In this document: one piece after another, positions 16,726-26,247 of the stretch | Position numbering within the stretch: position 1 is the stretch's first letter | Layout of the letters: every line of letters begins with the position of its first letter | Translations under genes and position numbers: made by a program | Notes under the pieces: model-generated | Databases searched by the model: none | What the model saw: the letters and a program-made list of their open reading frames with translations, nothing else | What the model was told of the DNA's origin: nothing | Assembly (NCBI RefSeq): GCF_018780075.1 | Contig: NZ_JADMKB010000113.1 | Span: 1-33,460 of the forward strand | DNA length: 33,460 bases | Reading direction: 5' to 3' | Source: Hydrogenophaga sp. | GTDB lineage: Bacteria > Pseudomonadota > Gammaproteobacteria > Burkholderiales > Burkholderiaceae_C

Positions 16726-17481
16726 TCAGGCCGGCAGGCCCAGCTCAGCCCCTTCGCGCCGATCGGCCGCCGGGCGGCTGGCGGCGTGCCGCACCAGGAT
16801 GTCGCAGGTCAGGCGGATGTGCGCCTCCAGCGCCAGCGCGGCACGCGCTTCCTGGCGCGCGAGGGCGGCGGTGTAGATGCTGGTGTGCTCGTCGTGCACG
16901 TCGCGGTGAACCATCTGGGTCGCGCCCATGCGGATCGCGACATGGCGGTAGCGCTCGCCGTGGCGGTACAGCACACCCAGCAGGTGTTTGCTCCAGGGCG
17001 AGCGGTGCGCCGCGATGAGCGCTTCGTGGAAGCGCTTGTTGGCCGCTTCCCAGCGCTGCGGCTCCAGGCCGCCGGCCCGCTGCTCGGCCTCGGTGAGGGT
17101 TTCGTAGGCCTGGGTGAGCCCGGCCTCCCACGACGCGTCGCCGAGGCGGATGGACTGTCGCAGCGCTTCCGTCTCCAGCATCACGCGGGTGTCGGTCAGG
17201 TCTTTCAGGTCGGCCAGCGAGATCTCGGCCACGCGGTAACCGCGCTGGCCTTCGACCGTGACCAGCGCGTCCGACACCAGCAGGGCCAGCGCCTCGCGCA
17301 GCGTGCCGGCGCCCACGGCGTAGCGGTCTTTCAGGTGCTCCACGCGCAGCCGCTCGCCGGGCGCGAGGCGGCCACAGACGATGTCCTGCCGCACATCGAG
17401 GTAGGCCCGCTCGGACAGCGTGCGCGGCGCGTCGCCGTCCGGGCGCAGCAGGTGGTCGGTGAAGGTCTGGGTGGGCAACAT
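16726..17481 (-). CDS. GntR-family (FadR-type) regulator, possible AphS/PhcS-like repressor of the phenol operon
   Basis: A 251-residue regulator. The winged helix (about 20-90) includes LSERAYLDVRQDIVCGRLAPGERL and GAGTLREALALLVSDALV; the helical FCD effector domain (about 95-235) includes DLTDTRVMLETEALR, NKRFHEALIAAH and HDEHTSIYTAAL, with Asp and His positions suitable for a metal. An upstream TTG at 17502 is possible; the ATG at 17481 is preferred. It lies about 100 nt downstream of the DmpR-type activator on the same strand. In Comamonas testosteroni a GntR-family repressor (AphS/PhcS) sits with the phenol activator and silences the hydroxylase genes. The location makes this a strong analogue; orthology is not proven. 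The LuxR gene follows. Confidence 0.85.
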   Translation of the reverse strand: MLPTQTFTDHLLRPDGDAPRTLSERAYLDVRQDIVCGRLAPGERLRVEHLKDRYAVGAGTLREALALLVSDALVTVEGQRGYRVAEISLADLKDLTDTRVMLETEALRQSIRLGDASWEAGLTQAYETLTEAEQRAGGLEPQRWEAANKRFHEALIAAHRSPWSKHLLGVLYRHGERYRHVAIRMGATQMVHRDVHDEHTSIYTAALARQEARAALALEAHIRLTCDILVRHAASRPAADRREGAELGLPA

Positions 17482-17582
17482 GTTCTTTTTTCCCTTGGGC
17501 AAGTTTCAAGCGGATTCGATTTCAAGCGCAGGACAAGGCAGGAGCCGCAGACAGTGCTTCAGCACGGCAAGGCGATCCCGCA

Positions 17583-19265
<1,683 letters not shown>

Positions 19266-19301
19266 GGGGTCTCCTGGTGATCCGGGTGTGGGCACCTGGA
19301 T

Positions 19302-19319
19302 TCTCGATATTTTGAGGGA
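19302..19319. promoter_or_regulatory. Paired element, copy facing the activator gene
   Basis: Read on the minus strand this is TCCCTCAAAATATCGAGA. It resembles TCCCTTGAATATCGAGA at 19510-19526 on the plus strand, with one length difference. Each copy points toward the gene on its side of the divergent region. Function is unknown; a shared operator, for example for the GntR-type regulator, is one option. Confidence 0.4.
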
Positions 19320-19359
19320 CAGACCCCTTTTGAACAAGCCCGGGCCGGCACCGGTTCAT

Positions 19360-19377
19360 TTTGATCAATTGATCAAA
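19360..19377. promoter_or_regulatory. Upstream activating sequence for the XylR/DmpR-class activator
   Basis: TTTGATCAATTGATCAAA is a perfect 18-bp palindrome and contains the known XylR/DmpR binding consensus TTGATCAATTGATCAA. It is centred about 182 bp before the -24 element of the operon promoter, somewhat further than in the dmp and upper xyl promoters. A half-site TTGAACAA lies at 19330-19337. No second full site was found. Confidence 0.88.
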
Positions 19378-19509
19378 CAGCCCGCCGAACCCTCTCTGAT
19401 TTCGTGACTTTTGACCGGCTTATGCGCCGATTCCGGTGAAAACCGGGTTCGGGTTTCCCCTTAAACGCCCTCCACCTCTGCCCGTTTGGGGTCAAAAACT
19501 TAGGGGTTA

Positions 19510-19526
19510 TCCCTTGAATATCGAGA
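19510..19526. promoter_or_regulatory. Paired element, copy facing the phenol operon
   Basis: TCCCTTGAATATCGAGA lies about 25 bp upstream of the -24 box and mirrors the element at 19302-19319. It is placed between the perfect arms GGGTCAAAAA (19489-19498) and TTTTTGACCC (19527-19536). A repressor or architectural protein site this close to a sigma-54 promoter could affect DNA looping; this is inference. Confidence 0.4.
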
Positions 19527-19549
19527 TTTTTGACCCGGCAGGCCCGATC

Positions 19550-19566
19550 AGGCACACCCCGTGCAA
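19550..19566 (+). promoter_or_regulatory. Sigma-54 (-24/-12) promoter of the phenol operon
   Basis: AGGCAC-ACCCC-GTGCAA matches the consensus TGGCAC-N5-TTGCA with GG (19551-19552) and GC (19563-19564) at the required spacing. The predicted start is near 19575, about 20 nt before the dmpK ATG. A DmpR-class gene and its binding palindrome stand upstream, which supports the call. Confidence 0.85.
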
Positions 19567-19594
19567 GAGAGCAGCGACCCAGCCCCGAACACCC

Positions 19595-19843
19595 ATGACC
19601 ACCGACACCCCCCTTTCTTCCGAGCCGACCCAGCGGGTCGACGTGCGCCTCAAGTACGTGCGTGTGCTGGAGCGCCGTGCCGACGGCCTGGTGAGCTTCG
19701 AGTTTTCCATCGGCTGGCCCGAGCTGGCGGTGGAGCTGATGCTGCCGGCCGCCGCGTTCGACGAGTTCTGCGCCCGGCACGAGGTGATCCGGCGCGACGA
19801 CCCTTCCCCCGATCACACCACGACAGGAGACCAGCCCCGATGA
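19595..19843 (+). CDS. dmpK: Phenol hydroxylase component P0 (assembly protein)
   Basis: An 82-residue protein in the position and size of DmpK. The core FDVRLKYVRV-like opening appears as RVDVRLKYVRVLERRADGLVSFEF, followed by AVELMLPAAAFDEFCARHEV, which is diagnostic for the family. DmpK is not part of the active complex but helps assemble the oxygenase, probably by aiding iron insertion. It is the first gene of the operon, about 20 nt after the predicted transcription start, with only a poor ribosome site. Its stop overlaps the dmpL start (ATGA), which indicates translational coupling. Confidence 0.9.
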   Translation: MTTDTPLSSEPTQRVDVRLKYVRVLERRADGLVSFEFSIGWPELAVELMLPAAAFDEFCARHEVIRRDDPSPDHTTTGDQPR

Positions 19844-20835
19844 ACATCGACCTGCAGGCGCGCGAGATCACCCCGCTGCGCCACACCTACTCCCATGTCG
19901 CGCGCCAGATCGGCGGCGACAAGGTGGCCTCGCGCTACCAGGAGGCCACCTTCGGCGCGCAGCCGATGGCGAACTTCCACTACCGCCCGACCTGGGACCC
20001 GGCCTTCGAGCTGTTCGACAAGCGCCGCAGCCGGATCGTGCTGGCCGACTGGTACGTGCTCAAGGAACCGCGCCAGTTCTATTACGCGACCTGGACCATG
20101 ACCCGCGCCAAGCAGCAGGACGCGATGGAATCGAACTTCCAGTTCGTCGAACAGCGCGGCATGTTGTCCCTGATGTCCGACGCGCTGCGCGACAAGACGC
20201 TGGAGATCCTGATGCCGCTGCGCCACGCGGCCTGGGGCGCCAACATGAACAACGCCGCGATCTGCGCCTACGGCTACGGCACGGCCTTCACCGCCCCGGC
20301 CATGTTCCACGCCATGGACAACCTGGGCGTGGCCCAGTACCTGACCCGCCTGGGCCTGGCCATGGGCGACGCGCAGACGCTGGACGACGGCAAGCAGCGC
20401 TGGATGGAAGCGCCCGAGTGGCAGGGCCTGCGCCGCCTGGTCGAAGACACGCTGGTGATCGAAGACCCGTTCGAGCTGTTCGTGGCACAGAACCTCGCCA
20501 TCGACGGTCTGCTCTACCCGCTGGTCTACGGCAGCTTCGTCGACGACCACGTGGCCCTGCAGGGCGGCACGGCCGTGGCCATGCTGACCAGCTTCATGCC
20601 CGAGTGGCACGCCGAGAGCGCGCGCTGGATCGACGCGGTGGTCAAGGCCGCCGGCGCCGAGTCCGGCGCCAACCGCGACCTGCTGCGCGGCTGGGCCGGC
20701 CAGTGGGCGGACCGCGCCCAGGCCGCCCTGTCACCGGTCGCCCGCCTCGCCCTGGGCGAGCCCGGCGAAGCGGCGCTCACCGAAGCCCGTGAACAGCTGC
20801 AGACCCGCCTCGACAAGGCCGGCCTGAAGGCCTGA
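19840..20835 (+). CDS. dmpL: Phenol hydroxylase component P1 (beta subunit)
   Basis: A 331-residue oxygenase beta subunit. It has the general ferritin-like helical fold of the bacterial multicomponent monooxygenases but lacks the diiron ligand set. FHYRPTWDPAFELFDKRRS, then DWYVLKEPRQFYYATWTMTRAKQQDAME, and later VEDTLVIEDPFELFVAQNLAIDG are typical of DmpL/PhyB. It pairs with DmpN in the (alpha-beta-gamma)2 hydroxylase, with P4 as gamma. GACAGGAGACC precedes the start. Coupled to dmpK and followed after 27 nt by dmpM. Confidence 0.95.
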   Translation: MNIDLQAREITPLRHTYSHVARQIGGDKVASRYQEATFGAQPMANFHYRPTWDPAFELFDKRRSRIVLADWYVLKEPRQFYYATWTMTRAKQQDAMESNFQFVEQRGMLSLMSDALRDKTLEILMPLRHAAWGANMNNAAICAYGYGTAFTAPAMFHAMDNLGVAQYLTRLGLAMGDAQTLDDGKQRWMEAPEWQGLRRLVEDTLVIEDPFELFVAQNLAIDGLLYPLVYGSFVDDHVALQGGTAVAMLTSFMPEWHAESARWIDAVVKAAGAESGANRDLLRGWAGQWADRAQAALSPVARLALGEPGEAALTEAREQLQTRLDKAGLKA

Positions 20836-20862
20836 GCCCACCCCACCCCGGAGACCCACCCC

Positions 20863-21132
20863 ATGTCCGACGTGTTCATCGCCTTCCAGGCCAACGAAGA
20901 GTCCCGCCCCGTCATCGACGCCATCGTGACCGACAACCCCCACGCGGTGCTCACCCACCCGACCGGCCTGGTCAAGGTCAACGCACCGAACAGCCTGACG
21001 ATCAAGCGCGAAACCATCGAGGGCCTGATCGGCCGCGCCTTCGACCTGCAGCAGATCCACGTCAACCTCGTGACGCTCTCGGGCCACATCGACGAAGACG
21101 ACGACCAGCTGACGCTCAGCTGGAAACATTAA
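20863..21132 (+). CDS. dmpM: Phenol hydroxylase component P2 (effector protein)
   Basis: An 89-residue cofactorless effector protein. It matches DmpM in length and in the stretches NEESRPVIDAIVTDNPHA, then GLVKVNAPNSLTIKRETIEGLIGR and ISGHIDEDDD-like SGHIDEDDDQLTLSW. The protein binds the hydroxylase near the diiron site and tunes electron transfer and turnover; it has the MmoB/TmoD fold. CGGAGACCCACCCC precedes the ATG. A hairpin repeat follows directly after the stop and separates it from dmpN by 159 nt, which is longer than usual for this operon. Confidence 0.95.
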   Translation: MSDVFIAFQANEESRPVIDAIVTDNPHAVLTHPTGLVKVNAPNSLTIKRETIEGLIGRAFDLQQIHVNLVTLSGHIDEDDDQLTLSWKH

Positions 21133-21218
21133 GCACCCCCTGCGCCGCTTCGCGTCTTCCCCCTCTCTCGCCTTCGGCGGGAGGGGGACGCACCCTGAGG
21201 CCCGGCGAAGCCGGTTCC
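21133..21218. repeat. Hairpin repeat between dmpM and dmpN
   Basis: It starts at the base after the dmpM stop. It holds a long stem CCCCCTCTC...GGGAGGGGG capped by a CCTTCGG loop, then GGCCCGGCGAAGCCGGTTCC with the small stem CCGGC-GAA-GCCGG. The same pattern recurs at 25652 and 27703. There is no gene in the 159-nt gap; the dmpN ribosome site AAGGAG lies at its end. Confidence 0.82.
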
Positions 21219-21291
21219 TCGGGTGCACTGGGTGAAGCCACCCGCGCCGACTGCATCACCTGTACCCACTGACCCGATCAAGGAGACAAGC

Positions 21292-22878
21292 ATGGACACA
21301 AGAGTTGAGAAAAAGAAGCTGGGCCTGAAAGAGCGTTACGCCGCCATGACGCGCGGCCTGGGCTGGGAGACCAGCTACCAGCCGATGGACAAGGTCTTCC
21401 CGCACGACAAGTACGAGGGCATCAAGATCCACGACTGGGACAAGTGGCAGGACCCGTTCCGCCTGACCATGGACGCCTACTGGAAGTACCAGGGCGAGAA
21501 GGAGAAGAAGCTCTACGCCGTGATCGAGGCCTTCGCGCAGAACAACGGCCAGCTCGGCGTGACCGACGCGCGCTACATCAACGCGCTGAAGCTCTTCATC
21601 CAGGGCGTGACGCCGCTGGAGTACTACGCGCACCGCGGCTTCGCGCATGTGGGCCGCCAGTTCACCGGCGAGGGCGCGCGGGTGGCCGCGCAGATGCAGT
21701 CCATCGACGAGCTGCGCCACTACCAGACCGAAACCCACGCGATCAGCCACTACAACAAGTACTTCAACGGCATGCACGAATCGAACCACTGGTTCGACCG
21801 CGTGTGGTACCTCTCGGTGCCCAAGAGCTTCTTTGAAGACGCCTGCACCGGCGGCCCGTTCGAGTTCCTCACGGCCGTGAGCTTCAGCTTCGAGTACGTG
21901 CTGACCAACCTGCTGTTCGTGCCCTTCATGAGCGGCGCGGCCCACAACGGCGACATGTCCACCGTCACCTTCGGCTTCAGCGCGCAGAGCGACGAGAGCC
22001 GCCACATGACGCTGGGCATCGAGTGCATCAAGTTCATCCTGGAGCAGGACCCGGACAACCTGCCCATCGTGCAGCGCTGGATCGACAAGTGGTTCTGGCG
22101 CGGCTACCGCCTGCTGACCATCGTCGCGATGATGCAGGACTACATGCTGCCCAAGCGCGTGATGAGCTGGAAAGAGGCCTGGGAGATGTACGCCGAAGAA
22201 AACGGCGGCGCCCTGTTCCGCGACCTGGCGCGCTACGGCATCCGCGAGCCCGCGGGCTGGAAGCAGGCCTGCGAAGGCAAGGACCACATCAGCCACCAGG
22301 CCTGGGCCACCTTCTACAACTACAACGGCGCCGCCCCCTTCCACACCTGGGTGCCGAAAGAAGAAGAACTCAACTGGCTGAGCGAAAAGTACCCCGAGAC
22401 CTTCGACAAATACTACCGCCCGCGCTGGGAGTTCTGGCGCGACCAGGCCGCCGAAGGCAAGCGCTTCTACAACATGACGCTGCCCATGCTGTGCACCACC
22501 TGCCAGGTGCCGATGCTGTTCACCGAAGAGGGCGACGCCAGCAAGATCTGCTACCGCGAGAGCGACTACTTCGGCAACAAGTACCACTTCTGCTCGGACC
22601 ACTGCAAGGGCATCTTCGACCACGAGCCTGAGAAGTACGTGCAGAGCTGGCTGCCGGTGCACCAGATCTACCAGGGCCACTGCTTCAAGCCCGGCACCGA
22701 CCCGACGGCCGAAGGCTTCAACCCGCTGATGGCCGTGCTCGACTACTACCACATGAACGTGGGCCGCGACAACTTCGACTTCGAAGGCTCGGAAGACCAG
22801 AAGAACTTTGCCGCCTGGCGCGGCGACCCGCCCCCGGCGCCCGCCGCCGCCGGCACCGAACCGGGAGCCGCGAAATGA
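21292..22878 (+). CDS. dmpN: Phenol hydroxylase component P3 (alpha subunit, diiron)
   Basis: The catalytic subunit of 528 residues that hydroxylates phenol to catechol. All six diiron ligands are visible: E110, E140 and H143 (DELRH), then E201, E235 and H238 (DESRH). These align with the set E104/E134/H137/E197/E231/H234 of toluene o-xylene monooxygenase at a constant offset. The C-terminal region has a cysteine pair CTTC and a CSDHC motif as in DmpN relatives. AAGGAGACAAGC gives the ATG at 21292 a strong ribosome site. Its stop overlaps the dmpO start (ATGA). Fine substrate range (phenol, cresols) cannot be read from sequence. Confidence 0.97.
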   Translation: MDTRVEKKKLGLKERYAAMTRGLGWETSYQPMDKVFPHDKYEGIKIHDWDKWQDPFRLTMDAYWKYQGEKEKKLYAVIEAFAQNNGQLGVTDARYINALKLFIQGVTPLEYYAHRGFAHVGRQFTGEGARVAAQMQSIDELRHYQTETHAISHYNKYFNGMHESNHWFDRVWYLSVPKSFFEDACTGGPFEFLTAVSFSFEYVLTNLLFVPFMSGAAHNGDMSTVTFGFSAQSDESRHMTLGIECIKFILEQDPDNLPIVQRWIDKWFWRGYRLLTIVAMMQDYMLPKRVMSWKEAWEMYAEENGGALFRDLARYGIREPAGWKQACEGKDHISHQAWATFYNYNGAAPFHTWVPKEEELNWLSEKYPETFDKYYRPRWEFWRDQAAEGKRFYNMTLPMLCTTCQVPMLFTEEGDASKICYRESDYFGNKYHFCSDHCKGIFDHEPEKYVQSWLPVHQIYQGHCFKPGTDPTAEGFNPLMAVLDYYHMNVGRDNFDFEGSEDQKNFAAWRGDPPPAPAAAGTEPGAAK

Positions 22879-23240
22879 GCGTTGTTGCCAACCCCGCCCG
22901 CGCGCCCTACGACTTCCCGATGAAGGACGTGCGCGAGAACTTCCCTGCGCCCCTGCTCTACATCGGCTGGGAAGACCACCTGATGTTCTGTGCGCCCTTC
23001 TGCCTGCCGCTGCCACCCGACACGCCCTTCGGGGCCCTCGGCACGGCGGTGCTGCCAGGCATCTATGGCTACCACCCCGACTTCGCCCAGATCGACTGGA
23101 ACGCGGTCCAGTGGTTCAAGTCCGGCCAGCCCTGGACACCGGACCCGGCCAGGTCGCTGGCCGAGAACGGCCTGCAGCACAAGGACGTGATCCGCTTCCG
23201 CACGCCTGGACTGACCGGCATCAAGGGCAGTTTCAGCTGA
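22875..23240 (+). CDS. dmpO: Phenol hydroxylase component P4 (gamma subunit)
   Basis: A 121-residue small oxygenase subunit. The DmpO features YDFPMKDVRENFPAPLLYIGWEDHLMFCAP, read in two parts, and LPGIYGYHPDFAQIDW are present. It completes the hydroxylase (P1-P3-P4)2. The start overlaps the dmpN stop by four bases and the stop lies 7 nt before dmpP, so stoichiometric translation is likely. Confidence 0.95.
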   Translation: MSVVANPARAPYDFPMKDVRENFPAPLLYIGWEDHLMFCAPFCLPLPPDTPFGALGTAVLPGIYGYHPDFAQIDWNAVQWFKSGQPWTPDPARSLAENGLQHKDVIRFRTPGLTGIKGSFS

Positions 23241-23247
23241 AGCGGCC

Positions 23248-24312
23248 ATGAGCTACCAACTGACCATCGAACCCCTGGGCGCGACCATCGACGTCGAAGA
23301 AGGCCAGACCGTGCTCGACGCGGCGTTGCGGCAAGGCATTTATCTGCCGCACGCCTGCGGCCACGGCCTGTGCGGTTCCTGCAAGGTGCAGGTGTGCGGC
23401 GGCGAGGTGGACCACGGCGCGGCCAACCCGTTTGCGCTGATGGACTTCGAGCGCGAGGAAGGCAAGACGCTGGCCTGCTGCTGCACGCTGCAGAGCGACA
23501 CCACCATCGAGGCCGACATCGACGACGAACCCGACGCCGAGATCATCCCGGTGAAGGACTTCGCCGCCACCGTCACGCACATCGAAGACCTCACGCCAAC
23601 CATCAAGGCCATCCACCTGGCGCTCGACAAGCCCCTGCACTTCCAGGCCGGGCAGTACGTGCAGCTGGAGATCCCCGGGCTGGGCGAGAGCCGCGCGTTC
23701 TCCATCGCCAACGCCCCGTCCGATGTGAAGGCCCGCAGCGCCATCGAACTGCATGTGCGCCGAGTGCCCGGCGGCGTCGGCACCGGCTGGCTGCATGACA
23801 AGCTTCAGATCGGCGACCGGTTGCGGCTGGCCGGCCCCTACGGCCGCTTCTTCGTGCGCCAGTCGGCCCAGCGGCCCATGGTGTTCATGGCCGGCGGCTC
23901 GGGCCTCTCCAGCCCGCGCTCGATGATCCTGGACCTGCTTGAACACGGCTGCACGCTGCCGATCACGCTGGTCTACGGCCAGCGCTCGCGCGAGGAGCTG
24001 TACCACCACGAGCAGTTCGAGGCGCTGTCCGGGCAGCACCCGAACTTCAGCTACGTGCCGGTGCTGTCGAACGAGCCGGAAGACTCGGGCTGGAGCGGCG
24101 CACGGGGCTTTGTGCACGACGCAGCCAAGGCGCACTTCGGTGGCAACTTCGCCGGTCAGAAGGCTTACCTCTGCGGCCCGCCGCCCATGATCGAGGCCTG
24201 TATCGGCACGCTGATGCAGGGCCGCCTGTTCGAGCGCGACATCTACACCGAGAAGTTCCTCTCGGCGGCCGATGCGAACGCCACGCGCAGCCCCTTGTTC
24301 CGCAAGGTCTGA
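23248..24312 (+). CDS. dmpP: Phenol hydroxylase component P5 (FAD/[2Fe-2S] reductase)
   Basis: A 354-residue NADH reductase that feeds electrons to the hydroxylase. Residues 1-95 are a plant-type [2Fe-2S] domain with C37, C42, C45 and the last ligand in LACCC (77-79). The flavin domain follows with RAFSIANAP and PYGRFFV, then the NAD domain with MAGGSGLSSPRSMI and CGPPPMIEACI. FDVEEGQ-like VEEGQTVLDAALRQGIYLPHACGHG is characteristic of this family. The gene order P0-P5 matches dmpKLMNOP of Pseudomonas CF600. Confidence 0.97.
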   Translation: MSYQLTIEPLGATIDVEEGQTVLDAALRQGIYLPHACGHGLCGSCKVQVCGGEVDHGAANPFALMDFEREEGKTLACCCTLQSDTTIEADIDDEPDAEIIPVKDFAATVTHIEDLTPTIKAIHLALDKPLHFQAGQYVQLEIPGLGESRAFSIANAPSDVKARSAIELHVRRVPGGVGTGWLHDKLQIGDRLRLAGPYGRFFVRQSAQRPMVFMAGGSGLSSPRSMILDLLEHGCTLPITLVYGQRSREELYHHEQFEALSGQHPNFSYVPVLSNEPEDSGWSGARGFVHDAAKAHFGGNFAGQKAYLCGPPPMIEACIGTLMQGRLFERDIYTEKFLSAADANATRSPLFRKV

Positions 24313-24316
24313 CGCC

Positions 24317-24694
24317 ATGGGTCTCTTCGACACCCGTCCCAAAGTCGCTGTGCATGTGGCGCAGACCGGCGAGCAGTACCCGTGCGCGAGCAACGAGAGC
24401 CTGCTCACCGGCATGTTGCGCCTCGGGCGCAAGGGCATTCCGGCGGGCTGCGTCAACGGCGGCTGTGGTGTCTGCAAGGTGCGCATCCTCGATGGCGAGG
24501 TCAAGGCGCTGGGCCCGATCAGCCGCGCCCACGTGACCCGGGAAGAAGAGTGCCAGGGCTACACGCTGGCCTGCCGCGTGGCGCCACAGACGCCGGTGCA
24601 CCTGGAAGTGGCGGGCAAGCTGAACAAACCGTTTTCAAAAGGGCGCGCAGAACCTGCGACTGCACGTCCGATACCTCAGCAGCAATCAAGTTAA
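24317..24694 (+). CDS. dmpQ: Chloroplast-type [2Fe-2S] ferredoxin, reactivator of catechol 2,3-dioxygenase
   Basis: A 125-residue ferredoxin of the XylT/DmpQ class. The cluster cysteines are C45, C50, C53 and C86 (AGCVNGGCGVC and LACR). Such proteins reduce the iron of catechol 2,3-dioxygenase after its inactivation by oxygen or substituted catechols. The gene is placed just before dmpB, as in dmp and xyl operons. The last 20 residues (KGRAEPATARPIPQQQSS) form an unconserved tail. The ATG at 24317 is 5 nt after the dmpP stop, and the gene is coupled to its neighbours by short gaps. Confidence 0.93.
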   Translation: MGLFDTRPKVAVHVAQTGEQYPCASNESLLTGMLRLGRKGIPAGCVNGGCGVCKVRILDGEVKALGPISRAHVTREEECQGYTLACRVAPQTPVHLEVAGKLNKPFSKGRAEPATARPIPQQQSS

Positions 24695-24706
24695 AGGAGA
24701 CAAATC

Positions 24707-25651
24707 ATGGGTGTGATGCGAATCGGGCACGCGAGCCTGCGAGTGATGGACATGGACGCTGCGGTGAAGCACTACGAAAACGTGCTCGGCCTCAAGACCA
24801 CCATGAAGGACAAGGCCGGCAACGTCTACCTCAAGTGCTGGGACGAGTGGGACAAGTACTCGCTGGTGCTGACGCCGTCGGACCAGGCCGGCCTGAACCA
24901 CGTGGCCTACAAGGTCGAGAAGGACAGCGACCTCGACGAGCTGCAGAAAAAGATCGAGGCCTGGGGCATCAAGACCACGGTGCTGCCCGAAGGCACGCTG
25001 CCGTCCACCGGCCGCATGCTGCAGTTCAACCTGCCCAGCGGCCACGAGATGCGCCTCTACGCGATGAAGGAATACGTGGGCACCGAGGTCGGCACCACCA
25101 ACCCCGACCCGTGGCCAGACGGTCTCAAGGGCGCTGGCGCGCACTGGCTGGACCACCTGCTGCTGATGTGCGAGATGAACCCGCCCGAGGGCATCAACAC
25201 CGTCGCGGACAACACCCGCTTCATGACCGAGGCGCTGGACTTCTTCCTGACCGAGCAGGTGCTGGTCGGCCCCGAAGGCAACATGCAGGCCGCCACCTGG
25301 ATGAGCCGCACCACCACGCCGCACGACATCGCGTTTGTCGGTGGCCCTCGCAGCGGTCTGCACCACATCGCCTTCTTCCTGGACTCGTGGCACGACGTGC
25401 TCAAGGCAGCGGACGTGATGGCCAAGACCAAGACCAAGATCGACGTCGCCCCCACCCGCCATGGCATCACGCGCGGCGAGACGATCTACTTCTTCGACCC
25501 CAGCGGCAACCGCAACGAGACCTTCGCGGGCCTGGGCTATCTGGCGCAGCGCGACCGCCCTGTCACCACCTGGACCGAGGACATGCTGGGCAGCGGCATC
25601 TTCTATCACACGGGAGACCTGGTGGCTTCGTTCACCGACGTGTACACCTGA
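24707..25651 (+). CDS. dmpB: Catechol 2,3-dioxygenase (extradiol, meta-cleaving)
   Basis: A 314-residue two-domain extradiol dioxygenase (XylE/DmpB family, I.2.A type). The iron ligands are H150 (WLDHLLL), H220 (GLHHIAFF) and E271 (NRNETFAG); acid-base residues near H206, H252 and Y261 are kept ([18 protein letters not shown]). It opens catechol next to the hydroxyls to give 2-hydroxymuconic semialdehyde. AAAGGAGACAAATC precedes the ATG. The stop is followed at once by a hairpin repeat. Confidence 0.97.
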   Translation: MGVMRIGHASLRVMDMDAAVKHYENVLGLKTTMKDKAGNVYLKCWDEWDKYSLVLTPSDQAGLNHVAYKVEKDSDLDELQKKIEAWGIKTTVLPEGTLPSTGRMLQFNLPSGHEMRLYAMKEYVGTEVGTTNPDPWPDGLKGAGAHWLDHLLLMCEMNPPEGINTVADNTRFMTEALDFFLTEQVLVGPEGNMQAATWMSRTTTPHDIAFVGGPRSGLHHIAFFLDSWHDVLKAADVMAKTKTKIDVAPTRHGITRGETIYFFDPSGNRNETFAGLGYLAQRDRPVTTWTEDMLGSGIFYHTGDLVASFTDVYT

Positions 25652-25716
25652 TCCCCCCGCGCCGCTTCGCGTCACCCCCCAGGGGGCGATGCGAGCGGCC
25701 CGGCGAAGCCGGTTCC
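25652..25716. repeat. Hairpin repeat after dmpB
   Basis: It begins at the first base after the stop. It contains GCGCCGCTTCGCG, inverted CACCCCCCAGGGGG-type blocks, and the shared tail CGGCCCGGCGAAGCCGGTTCC. It is a shorter version of the copies at 21133 and 27703. A T-rich stretch (25761-25790) follows before the next gene. Confidence 0.8.
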
Positions 25717-25793
25717 GCCGCATCCTGGGATCGGGCATTTCGCTCCGGATGCGTCACCCATTTTTGTTGTCTTGTTGTCTTGTTGCTCTGTTC

Positions 25794-26225
25794 ATGACCT
25801 CGCCCCTCTCTGTTCCCTCTTCCGTGATCACCGCATCGGCGGCCTCGCTGGCTTGCCAGGCTGCGGTGGCGCACGCAGAAGCTTTGGGCATCCGCATCAA
25901 CGTGGCTGTGACCGACGCCTCGGGCGTCCTCGCCGCCTTCTTGCGCATGCCCAACGCGTTTCTGCATTCGATCGACATCGCGATCGACAAGGCCTACACG
26001 GCCGCCAGTTTCGGATTTCCCACCAGCCAGTGGCCTCAGGTGCTGGCGGGCGACGAGGCGCTGAAGCTGGGCCTGCCGCTGCGGCCGCGTCTGGTGGTGT
26101 TCGGTGGCGGATTGCCCATCGCCGCGGACGGTGCCCGCCTGGGCGGCATCGGTGTCTCCGGCGGCTCGGCCGAACAGGACGAGGCCTGCGCCCGTGCCGG
26201 CCTGAAGGCCTTGGGCCTCGATTGA
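25794..26225 (+). CDS. GlcG/HbpS-family (DUF336) protein inside the meta operon
   Basis: A 143-residue protein with the family features ACQAAVAHAEALGIRINVAVTDASG, then HSIDIAIDKAYTAASF and VFGGGLPI...IGGIGVSGGSAEQDEACARAGL, read in parts. HbpS binds haem or iron in Streptomyces; GlcG lies in the glycolate operon; neither function is established here. Homologues occur between the catechol dioxygenase and semialdehyde dehydrogenase genes in several phenol operons, often as an unnamed ORF. The start is uncertain: ATG at 25794 gives the conserved length; an in-frame ATG at 25749 would add a hydrophobic, signal-like MRHPFLLSCCLVALF. Neither has a good ribosome site. It lies 22 nt before dmpC. Confidence 0.78.
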   Translation: MTSPLSVPSSVITASAASLACQAAVAHAEALGIRINVAVTDASGVLAAFLRMPNAFLHSIDIAIDKAYTAASFGFPTSQWPQVLAGDEALKLGLPLRPRLVVFGGGLPIAADGARLGGIGVSGGSAEQDEACARAGLKALGLD

Positions 26226-26247
26226 TTTTTCATCTCCCTCACGCACC

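Noticed and set aside
19266..19337. Longer dmpR starting at TTG 19337
   Set aside because: The extra 24 residues do not resemble DmpR-type N-termini and lack a ribosome site, while GTG 19265 has a perfect AGGAG and gives nearly the length of DmpR.
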